From Diadophis punctatus similis (lineage: Eukaryota; Chordata; Lepidosauria; Squamata; Dipsadidae), in the NCBI GenBank assembly GCA_023053685.1, contig JALIGW010000003.1, forward strand, positions 48,821,996 to 48,885,995: a stretch of DNA of 64,000 nucleotides, given 5' to 3'. A program made the translations under genes and the position numbers. Shown piece by piece: positions 27,301-38,800 of the stretch (its first letter is position 1; every line of letters starts with the position of its first letter). Under the pieces are notes generated by a model. That model worked only from the letters and a program-made list of their open reading frames with translations, was not told the origin of the DNA and searched no databases.

Positions 27301-29754
27301 TAAAGCAAGTAAAGTGGAAAGATTGAGGTGAGAGATTCATTTAACAATTTCAGACCAAACAGATAAATTACTAATTGGATGGAGGCAAACAAATCTTTCC
27401 TTATTGTTACTCCGATTGTTTCTGCCTTCCCAATACTTTGGGCAGAATGACTGTGCTCTAGGTCCCCTCAATTAAATGTTGTAATATTGTTGGACCCAGG
27501 AAGTGTGCCATCTCTGTTGCTCCTTCTGGCCTCTGGGACAGCGTCCTTCCAGAGATATGGATGATACCCAGTCCCCAGGAATTCCAAAAAGCCCTTAAGA
27601 ATGGGCTCTGCTCCCAGGTCTGGGGTTAATGTGTCTGTGAGGCTAATCATGTCTTTATTGTTATTGTTTATTTGGGCTGTCCATTTTAACTCTGTATTTG
27701 CATTGTGTAGACTGCCCAGAGTTTAGTGGGATGGACGGCCATAATAAATTATGGTTGGTTACACAGTCAGCCAGATGTTTAGAATGGATTTGCCATTTTT
27801 ATCTACCTATCAAATCCTTCCCAAGGGTCTGGGACAGGCAGATGTTTGATGGTATTGAAAGTATAATCCCAAGATGTTTCAAGTAAATAGCTACGCTGGC
27901 TTCCTCTACCATGACTCTCCCTGGTTTGTCTCTTGTCTTAGCTACTTCTGGCAAGGCTTAGGTTTTTTTGGCCTGAATAGATCTTTGCAGTCCTCCTAAT
28001 TCTACTTTTCTGAGTATTTTATTTCATATTATAAATTGATGCTGATCTGCTAGTTGCTATTCTGTTATTTCTGATCCTGATGTTGTTCTTCCCAGAACTG
28101 GTGGATCATTTTTCAGATATCGTCTTTTTATTGGATTTGTAATAGCAAATCTTTGTTTTCAGTCTTTTTATATTTGCAATGGGTAAGAAATTTTTTCTTC
28201 CAGTAGTTCTGCAGCTGCTGGCCCTGGTTGCTCAGCCAACAGTCCTGAATCCTGTAGTCCACTTGTCACCAGATGTCCAGAAACTCCAACACCTAGCATG
28301 GTCTTATTGACCCAAGTAATAACTGATCTAATATAGGTTTCTGTAAGTTATGTCTCACCATATTGTTTATGGGAAAGACACTCTTCAACTGCTTCTTCTG
28401 ATGACATCTGTCCAGGATGGTTGAAGGTCTAGCATAGTTCTCACATTTCTCAGAACATGCTAGCAGCACAACCATGACAAGGTAGTGCCTCACTAAGGGA
28501 TGATTGATTATTTTTATTAGCTACTCAGCAGCATTTGATTCCTCACTGGTGACATTCAATTAAGAGATATGATTTTGCTGTTTATTGACTAAATTACACT
28601 ATTCACTTATCAGACCATAAGTAGCTTCTGTCATATTGCATTATAATTGTAAAGTTCTACAAACTTCTCCAGATTTTTTCTGCTTTCTGCCCAAATTAGA
28701 GGAAAAAAGTTGAATATCTGTGTACCTGATTTGAGAAAAGAGAAGTTTCTTGACTTGTATTTATAATCTAAAAAAACTTGCCTTTCCAATTTGTAATTTT
28801 AATTCTGTAGTTTCAGTGATATATTAGCTGTGAGAACTAAAAGAGCTTGAAACCAAACAGACTTTTCAATTGGTTAGAGGAAAACTCCAGAGTAGATCTG
28901 AGAGTCAGAAATGCTCTGCTAGTCATTTCCTTTTCAATTTGCTTGATATATATGAGATTTATTTATTTATTAGTGAGACTTATATACCCCCTCAAAGTAC
29001 AAGCACTCTCTAAGCGGTTTACACCATTAAGCAATGTATATTTATATTGCCCCCAACAATCTGGGTCCTCATTTTACCTACCTCGGAAGGATGGAAGGCT
29101 GAGTCAACCTTGAGCCGGAGAGATTTGAACAGCTGAACTGCTGATCACAGTCAGCTAAAGTAGCCTGCAGTACTGCACTCTAACTGCTGCGCCACCTCGG
29201 CTCTTTTTTCTCCCTACAGGAAACCATCATAGGGGGCCTTTTACCAGAAACTACCTATTCTGTCAGCATCGCAGCCTATACCACTAAAGGGGATGGGGCC
29301 CGCAGCAAGGCCAAGGTGATTGCTACAACTGGAGCAGGTAAGCCATTTGTTCTACAATATGTCTTGATGGACAGGCTACTATCTTTTTTTGAGCTGCTGA
29401 ATCATTGAAGTAGTTGGAGTCATGGCAGAAATGTAAATCTTCAAATAAATTGGGAAGATTTGAAAGTTCTACCCCTTTTACCTGGTCTGTAAACCGTTGG
29501 TAGTGAATGGAACTAAACTAAATACAGACCTCTGTTCCCCAAGGGTCACTTCATCCTTTCTCCATTGGAGGTTGAAGCCAGCATTCAGTGAGGGTTGTCC
29601 ACAGCCAATCACATCAAGGGCTGAGTCTGTCAATCAAAACTGAGCCTCTGTCCTCCTCCTCCTTGGATATTGGCCCAGTTTAGACTCAGCCCTTCAATAA
29701 GGCTGGACGTGGATTTACATCTCTCTGACTGCTGACTTCAACTGTAAGTTTAAA

Positions 29755-29818
<64 letters not shown>

Positions 29819-32800
29819 ATAATAAATAAATAAAAAGGGGCAGAAAACTTTTAAAGTAGACAAGCCCTTAGGAAATTGCTATTTCCCAGTCCCAGGCCTT
29901 AACAATATGCCACTTGTGGCCGTTAAGTGCCTTATTTCCAGCTAACCCCCCCCCTCTTCTTTACTTTCAAGCTGCGAATGGCTTACAGAGCAAAGGGGGG
30001 GTGAAAGTTTTTTCTCCATCGGCCAGTGCATGCACTCCGATGAGTGCTGGAGGGACAAAACCCCTTGCCAAACCTCCTGGGGAGCACAGGAGCAAGGGTA
30101 ACGGCGAGAGCGATCGTTACTAGCCCGTTTAGAGAGTCCGACCTGGCAGCTGACTCCTTTCGCTCTAGCGGCTCGGCGGCGCGCATTCTGAGCTCCGCCC
30201 CAAGCCGCCTTTTCAAATTGTCGATTTTCCCGCTCTTTGAGACGGTCGCCATTTTGGAAGCGCAGCGTCATCGAGCTGCGCGCGCAGGGCTCAAATTTGC
30301 TGAGGCACAATGGCGGAGACTGCAAGAGCTCCGGCGAAGACGAAGAGGGCCCAAACAAAAACCCAGAAAGGGCCTGATCCCGGGGAGGAGATCACTCCTG
30401 CCCCGGTGGAAGCTAAACAAGGGTCAAAAGCTGCAGAAAGGGATGAGAGGAGGCGCGATCGAGCTCTGCAGCGCATTGTGGACAGGGCTGATCAACAAGG
30501 GGAAGCCATGGCACCCCCACAGCACCAGGTAGTGGTCCAGGCTCAAGTCCACAACCTGGATGTCCCTGCGCCCAACCTATTAGACCCCAATGTATGGGGG
30601 GAAGGGGGCCTGCTCTCATCTGCCCAGGGTAATCCCCAGGAAACTGCCTCTGCTTTTGGGCCTGATTGTCCTGTGGCCTCTGCTCCCACCATAGACTGGA
30701 CACAGGCAGCTAGGCCCCCTGCTAGTGTGGCCTCCAGCTCCTTGATTTCTCAGGCGGGCCCTTCACATCAGCCTGACCAGCCAAGCTGGCAGATGGTCAT
30801 GGCAGCAACTGTGCAACAGTGCCTAGCTGGATTCCAACAAATTCAAGCCTCTGCCCAGGCCATTCCATCCAGACCTTCTAGTCAAGCACATTCTCAGTCC
30901 CTCAGGGGAGCAACCATTGCTGAAGACTCTTCTGATGATTCCAGTGAGGATATCAGACCTGCCACCCTGGAAGAGGGTGAGTGCAATCCCACAGCACTGT
31001 CAGAGGATGAAGGCCTCGCTCCAGAACAACCCACTTCTGTGGGCTTATTCCCACCTGCCTTATTCAAGTCTTTACTACATAAGGCCAGGAATGTAGCTGG
31101 CTTATCCTCTGCTCCAGTAACAACAGATGCGGCGACTTCTTCAACCAAAGTTCCGGTTTTTGAGGAACAAGTGACAGAGCTGGATGTTATTCCAGCGCCC
31201 AAGATATTCCTGGACAACGTGCAGCGTCAGTTCGTGGCTCCAACCTCAGGACCAATGCCTTCCGCGCAGGACAAGAGATTCTTTAATACGGCGGCTGAAC
31301 TGACGGGCCTACTCTCACCTCCATCGGTGGACGTCCCGGTAGCTGCGCTCCACTCTCCAAATCCCATTCCGGGAGAAGCTGAGGAGCTCCTGAAACCGGA
31401 TGATCGTCGGCTAGAACAACTCCTGCTTAAGTCCCACCATGCCTCGGCCTGGGCGGTTCGCGCTTCCTGTTCTGCATCCTTCTTTGCCAGATCGTCGCTC
31501 TTGTGGCTGCGCCAGCTCCAGGAGCTGATTCCCTCATCAGAACTTCGCATTCATCAAGACCTCAACAAAGTCATAGCTGCAACTCAATTTACAGCGGATG
31601 CTACACTCAGGGCAGCACGCTTTTCTTCAAAGTCCATTGCAGCGGCCACGGCAGGTCGCAGGGTGAACTGGCTCAAGAACTGGACTGCCGATGCTCGCCA
31701 AAAATGGCGCTTGGCCTCTAAGCCGATTGCGGGCCAATCTCTTTTTGGGGAAGTTTTAGATCCACTACTGGTGGAGTCAAAAGATCGTAGGAAGGTCCTT
31801 CCAACTCATAACAAAAAAGGTTCTTTCCGTCATAACCCATATCCTAGACGGCCCTTTCGATCGGCTGACCAGGGTTCCAATCTGTCCCGAACCCCAGGTC
31901 AGTATGGCCAGAGGTCCTTTTACCAGGATAGATCGGCCAGGGGCAGATCTTACAAACGTCCCTATAGGGGATGGGGTAACAAGTTTTCCAGACGAGGCAA
32001 ATAATTTATTTCAGGATTTCCCAATTGGTGGTAGACTAGCCAGGTTTGCAGATACCTGGGAAGTGACCACTCAGGACGCCTGGGTTAGACAAACTATCCG
32101 GTTTGGGTTATCATTGGAATTTTGGTCACAGCCCACTCCAAGTTTTATACCCTGTCACGTTTCCGGAGTTCCAGAAAAGCGCAGCTTAATGGAACAGGCC
32201 ATTCGCCATCTCCTGGAGATTAGGGCCATTGAACCGGTACCTAGGGAACAGAGAGGAACAGGAGTATACTCAATACTTTTTCTGGTTCCAAAACCCTCCG
32301 GGGATTGGCGACCTATACTTGATCTCAAAAGGTTAAACCAGTTTGTTAAATATCGCAAATTCAAAATGCAGTCCCTACGTTCTATCCTCAGGGGTATCCA
32401 TAGAGCTGATTATCTGGTCTCCTTAGACCTTTCCGAAGCATATCTCCACATCCCCATAGCACCTACTGACAGGCAGTTTCTCCGTTTCTGTTTTGCTGGA
32501 AGACACTTCCAGTATAGGGCACTTCCTTTTGGCCTCTCCTCAGCCCCTCGAGTTTTTACAAAGATCTTGGCGGCATTGGAGGCTCACCTTCGTTCTTTAG
32601 GAATTAGGGTACAGTGCTACCTGGACGACATTCTGCTTCAGGCTTCTTCCAGGTCCTTGGCAGAGCGCCATGTGAAAGTCGTACTGGACGAGCTCCAACG
32701 ACATGGCTTCTCGGTCAACCACAGTAAGAGCTGTCTGGTGCCTAGTACCTCAATTCTTCATCTGGGCTCAATTATTGATTCCCAGCAGTGCAAGGTTTTC

Positions 32801-35800
32801 CTATCCCCCGAACGGCAGGACAGCATCAGGGTCATCATAGCTAACATCAGCCGCTGTCCCTCAGTTTCTCTGGGCCTGTTGGCCACGCTACTGGGGAAAA
32901 TGATATCGTGCATCGATATCGTGCCCTGGGCACGGTTGCACTCCCGTAGATTGCAGTGGTTCTTACTTCCACTTATACCCCCGGGTCAGTCCCCCCCTGC
33001 GGTTTGGGTTCGTTTGCCCTCTCAAGTTAGACATTCCCTAGTTTGGTGGACATCCTCAGCCTTGAAAGAAGGCTCTTCCTTCCTCCTACCAGATAGAATT
33101 ACAGTAACCACTGATGCCAGCCTCTCAGGCTGGGGGGCACATATTCAGGGCCAACTGGCCCAGGGCACCTGGTCTAGGGAGGAATCCAATTGCCCCATTA
33201 ACCTACTAGAACTGCGCACTATCCGTTTAGCTTTGAAGAGCTTTAAGACTAGGATAGAAGGTTCTCATGTGTTGGTCCTCACCGACAACGTCACGGCCAA
33301 AGCCCATGTTAATAGGCAGGGGGGAACACGCTCAGCGGCCCTGTTAGACGAGGCCTTGTCCCTGGGTTTGTGGGCAGAGAAACACCTTATTTCCCTTTCA
33401 GCGGAATATATTTCAGGGGAAGCCAACAAGCAGGCTGATTGGCTCAGCCGTCGGGATTTAGACCAGACCGAATGGCAGCTACATCCAGGGGTATTTCAGG
33501 AGATTGTTCATAGATTTGGTTTACCTTTAATTGATCTGTTTGCTACCCCACAGAATGCACAGCTCAGCCGGTTCTACTCTCGCTTCCCGACGGAAGGCGC
33601 AGAAGCAGTCGACGCCCTGCGCTCACCTTGGCCCCAGGGACTCCTGTATGCCTTCCCTCCCCTCCCTCTGCTATCCAGGGTCATCCAGAAAGTATTAAAA
33701 CATTCTGCGGAGGTGATTCTAATTGCCCCTCACTGGCCACGCAGGGTTTGGTTCGGGGATCTCCTTTTCCTGTCCCGAGGGCACCCGTGGAGACTGCCCC
33801 CCCTTCCGGATCTGCTCCAACAGGGGGAAGTGGTTTACCCAGACCCGCACTGGTTACGCTTGACCGCATGGCGGTTGAGCGGGAGGTCCTAAAGCGGCAA
33901 CACTATGATCTGGACACCATTGAAGTCATCTTGGCCTCCAGGCGTCCTTCCACTAACAGGGTGTATCAAAACACCTGGAAGGCTTTCTGTGAGTGGTGCA
34001 GTCTAGAGGGGATTTCCCCTCTTTATGTGCCCATTCCGCTCCTACTCCGCTTCCTTAAGAAAGGACTAAATTTGGGGTTGGCTCCTAACACCCTTAGACG
34101 GCAACTGGCTGCACTCTCCACTGTTCTTTCTTGTCCAAATTGCCCCTCCCTGGCACATGTGCCCACGGTGCATAGGTTTCTTAAAGGAGCCTCTAACATC
34201 TGCCCGCCAGTCGTGCACCGTTTTCCCACCTGGGACCTACCTCTGGTCCTGGAAGCCCTGACCGGTCCCCCATTTGAACCTTTAAGAGAGGCGCCCCTCA
34301 GCCTTCTGTCTTATAAGGTAGCCTTCCTCGTGGCTATTACATCAGCCAGACGTATCTCCGAGCTCTCAGCTCTCTCTATTCGGCAGGACCTTTGCATTTT
34401 CCATCCAGACAGAGTGGTCCTCCGTCTAGACCCTTCCTTCCTTCCCAAAGTGAATTCCTTATTTCACCGTTCCCAGGAAATCATTCTCCCGTCCTTCTGT
34501 GCCCACCCACGTCATCCTAGAGAGCGTCAGTGGCATACTCTGGACGTGAGGCGGGCCTTGAAGGCTTATATCAACCGTACTTCGGCCTTTCGTAAATCAG
34601 AGGCCCTGTTTATTGCCTTCATTCCCCGTTCCATGGGGCTTAAAGTTTCATCTCCTACCATAGGGAGGTGGATCAGAGCCACAATTACCAGGGCTTATAC
34701 CTCAGCTGGAAAGCCGGTACCAGAGACTATCACGGCCCATTCCACCCGCAGTGCTGCTACGTCAGCTGCATGGAAGACTCGGGCTTCACTTGAGGAAGTG
34801 TGTAGGGCTGCCACTTGGGTTTCCCCCACTCAGTTTATACGCCATTATAAAATTGATTCTTATGCTTCTACAGAGACAGCCTTCGGCAGGCGAGTGCTTC
34901 AACAGGTTGCTGTGCCTCTGTCCTAGTAGACACTGGGGAGGAGTGGGTGATTAGTTGCCCTCCCTCGGGACTAGCTGCTTGGGTATGTCCCTCACTGAAT
35001 GCTGGCTTCAACCTCCAATGGAGAATGGGCGTTTACTTACCTTTGATACGCCCGTTCTCGTTGGTTGAAGCCAGCATTCAGACCCTCCCTTATGTTCTTG
35101 GTTCTTATGTTCTTGGTTTTTTATTGAATACGTTCTATACTGTTCTTACACTATTACTTGTGGTTTAATAAATCAGGTTTTTGTTACTTCATTCAGCAGT
35201 CTGTGGTGTGACTTACTTTCTCACGGGTGCAGTGTATTCCTTTTGTTCGGTTAACACTGTTTCTTGCCACGTCAAGTCTGTCTTTCAGCTTCGTCTAAAC
35301 TGGGCCAATATCCAAGGAGGAGGAGGACAGAGGCTCAGTTTTGATTGACAGACTCAGCCCTTGATGTGATTGGCTGTGGACAACCCTCACTGAATGCTGG
35401 CTTCAACCAACGAGAACGGGCGTATCAAAGGTAAGTAAACGCCCATTCTAATCTACAGGCATTAGCAACAGCAGATGTCTCAAGCAGAACCGGAATACAA
35501 TGATACTGTTGTGTTAATGATTGGTATTTGATACTGTATCCCTCATTTCTTATTAGCTCTCATGGTTAACAGTTTTTTGTAGGTTTATTTGCCATGAATT
35601 GCCTTTTTGCAAAAACCATCTATACTGGTGGCCATTACCACATTTCATGACAAGGATAGGCTCTAAGTTGTCTATCTCAGGCATATAGTCATCAGTTGAT
35701 ATTGATGATCCTATACACTGTTTTGTCTGTTCTGATCCTATCTATAATTCATTGAATTATCTTGACTTTAGTATACCAAACAAAGAAGAAATTATGTTTT

Positions 35801-38800
35801 TATAAAGTACATGGTGGGAAACATATATTTTCATTTAAATGCCTTTATTTGTGTCTGTCATTCTTAACCTTTCCTTTAACTGGATCAGGACAACAGCTTT
35901 TAATCCACATAATATGACCAAGAATTGACAACACTGTGTTTATATACACCATGCAGCACAGATAATTTTTGCCTGATGCCATACTTCAGATACCCAAAAT
36001 AAAAAAAATTGCCAACTTTTAAAAAATACTGAAATTGCCAACATCAAACATGAATAATAAAAATGTGTCAGATTTAGTGACTTCCTGAGACTTTTAATTT
36101 AAAAAAAAATATTTTAGTACCTGCATCAGTGACTACCCATATTAGACTCTCAAATCCACCAGTGATACCTTAGATTGGAAACCATTGAAGTATACAATTG
36201 TAATGAGTTAAATGATGTCTAGGACTCAATCATATCTTCTGAGCTGTGTTTCTGAATAATTACTTAACTCTGTTGACCTGTTTGGAAATGATATTTGAAA
36301 CGAAGATAAAACTACGGTACAAAAACAGAAGAGCATTGAAATTTGTTGCAGTACAGAAATTATTACCCTTGATTAAGGAAATGCTGCATTTCTTATGCCT
36401 GTTCCTTCTTCCTGCCTAAATAAGCACAAACAAACAAATGATGGAAGTGGACTTGGGGACACACAGATGTCCTCAATAGAAAGCACACTAGGATTCAGTT
36501 TGAACTGCCTGATTTGTAGTTACAGTCTTATCCAAGTCTATCAAATGAGACAATGCAGAGCTTTTTAAATGACTTTCTGAAGTATTTATTTATTTATTTT
36601 GGTTTTCTTATATGCCGCCCAACTCCCGAGGGACTCAGGGCGGCGTACAGCAGAGAAAATACAAGAATAACCAACTATAAATATTACATTAAAAACAAAT
36701 ATAAAAATTAAAAACACAGTATTAAAACCATCCAACAACCATATATACTTGGGGGTGAGCTCGAGTGGATTAGGCTCTACCCCCAGCCTGCAGGAAAAGC
36801 CATGTCTTAACGGCTTTTTGGAAGGCCAGCAGAGTGGGGATAGTTCGGGTCTCTGGGGGAAGTTGGTTCCAGAGCGCGGGGCCCGCCACAGAGAAGGCTC
36901 TCCCCCTAGGGCCCGCCAGCCGGCATTGCTTGGCCGACGGGACCTGGAGGAGGCCAACTCTGTGGGCCCTAACCGGTCGAAGGGAAGTGTGAGGCAGAAT
37001 GCGGTCCCGGAGATAGCCTGGTCCTAAGCCATGAAGGGCTTTAAAGATGGTGATCAACACCTTGAATTGGACCCGGAGACCGATGGGCAACCAATGCAGC
37101 TGGCGGAGTAAGGGTGTCACGTGGGTGTACCTTGGCACACCCATCACAGCACGCGCAGCCGCATTTTGCACCAACTGAAGTCTCCAGATACTCTTCAAGG
37201 GTAGCCCCATGTAGAGCGCGTTGCAGTAGTCCAAGCGGGAGGTGACAAGGGCATGAGTGACCGTGAGTAGAGCCTCCTTCTCCAAGTATGGCCGCAACGG
37301 GTGCACCAGGCGAACCTGTGTAAAGGCCCCCCTAGCCACAGCAGAAAGATGATAATCCAATTTTAGCTGTGGATCTAGGTGGACCCCCAAGTTGCGGACC
37401 TGATCCGAGGGGGTCAGTTTCGCTCCCTCGAAAGCCAAGGAGGGACAGTTGTCATAGTCCTTAGGAGGCAATATCCAAAGCCACTCAGTCTTGTCGGGAT
37501 TAAGCCTGAGTCTGTTCCTCCCCATCCAGATCCTAACATCGTCCAGGCACCGGCACATTACATCAACTGCCTCTCTGAAGTCAGACGGGGTGGTGATGTA
37601 CAGCTGGGTGTCATCAGCGTACTGGTGAAAACACACCCCATGTCTGCGGATTATCTCCCCCAGCGGTTTCATGTAAATGTTAAACAGGATGGGCGAGAGA
37701 ACTGACCCCTGAGGCACCCCGCATAACAGGGGCCTAGGGAACGATCTCTGCCCTCCTGTTAACACCGACTGCATCCTATCGGCGAGATAAGAGGAGAACC
37801 ACCGCAAAACGGTGCCTCCCACTCCCAACTCGCCGAGACAATGCAGAAGGATACCATGGTCGATGGTATCGAAAGCCGCTGAGAGGTCAAGTAGCACCAG
37901 GATGGAGGAATTCCCCCCATCCCGGGCCCGCCAGAGATCATCCATCAGAGCGACCAAGGCAGTTTCTGTACTGTAGCCGCGCCTGAAACCCGACTGATAA
38001 GGATCTAGATAGTCTCTTGTTTTGGAATGATGCCTGATTGTTTACAGTATGCTAATTTCTGTTGGCTTCAGATTTTGCTCATTTTTTTTAAACTTTAAAC
38101 TAATTTTTTTTAAACCATGAATGAAAAGATTATCTACTCCTGTCTTGGTATTTGCCAAATTTCAACAGACATTCTTAAAACTTTTTTTTTCATTTAAGAA
38201 TATACTGGTTCCAGAAATGTTAATGCAATTGTAGAAAGAGAAGCCAGGTATCTGGAGAACAAATGAGATGGGGAATATCTTTGGAGCATTATTGTCATAT
38301 AAAAAGTGTGGGTTAGTCTCTTCTGATCTAATATATGCCAGGTAGCAATAGCAATAGCAATAGCACTTAGACTTATATACCGCTTCATAGTGCTTTACAG
38401 CCCTCTCTAAGCGGTTTACAGAGTTCAGCATATTGCCCCCAACAATCTGGGTCCTCATTTTACCCACCTCGGAAGGATGGAAGGCTGAGTCAACCTTGAG
38501 CCGGTGAGATTTGAACAGCTGAACTGCTAAACTAGCAGTAGCCTGCAGTGCTGCATTTAACTACTGCACCAACTCGGCTCTTTGTCAGGTAGTCTGACAA
38601 AATTTTAGATTAGTTCCAAGTTCTACAAAATCATTCCACAGAAACTTCTTTAAATTCCTCCTTGTGCCATTCTTAGTGCTGCCATCTCTTAGTTTCTCTG
38701 CCATATCAATTCTTCACCTTGCCACCAGAGTATCCAATGGAAGAAGTAAAGTTTGTTAAAACGTTTTCCATAATCTTAAATGGCTTCCACAGAGCATCAT

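Larger units (their letters stand above)
25162..29219 (+). other. PTPRF: PTPRF intron between LASE-c and FN5 second half
   Basis: A 4.06-kb intron. 25162-27450 shows nothing recognisable. An old L2-like 3' fragment lies at about 27455-27765. A minus-strand SINE at 28960-29203 ends 16 bp before the AG acceptor at 29218-29219. Confidence 0.75.
29558..35449 (+). mobile_element. Complete DIRS-type tyrosine-recombinase retrotransposon
   Basis: About 5.9 kb. It has three overlapping long open frames (Gag-like, RT-RNase H-methyltransferase-like, tyrosine recombinase). Terminal inverted repeats of about 120 bp lie at 29571-29695 and 35293-35409. An internal complementary region at about 34988-35080 is complementary to both outer ends: its left part matches the start (ctccattggaggttgaagcc), its right part matches the end (aacgagaacgggcgtatcaa). 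This split-terminus plan is diagnostic of DIRS1-group elements, which integrate by recombinase through a circular intermediate and make no target duplication. It lies in the same orientation as PTPRF. The lack of stops suggests a recent insertion. An (AT)n tract at about 29752-29814 is inside its 5' leader. Confidence 0.93.

Noticed and set aside
29942..30532. Open frames overlapping the DIRS leader and ORF1 on both strands
   Set aside because: They are in the shadow of the DIRS ORF1 and show no recognisable domain.
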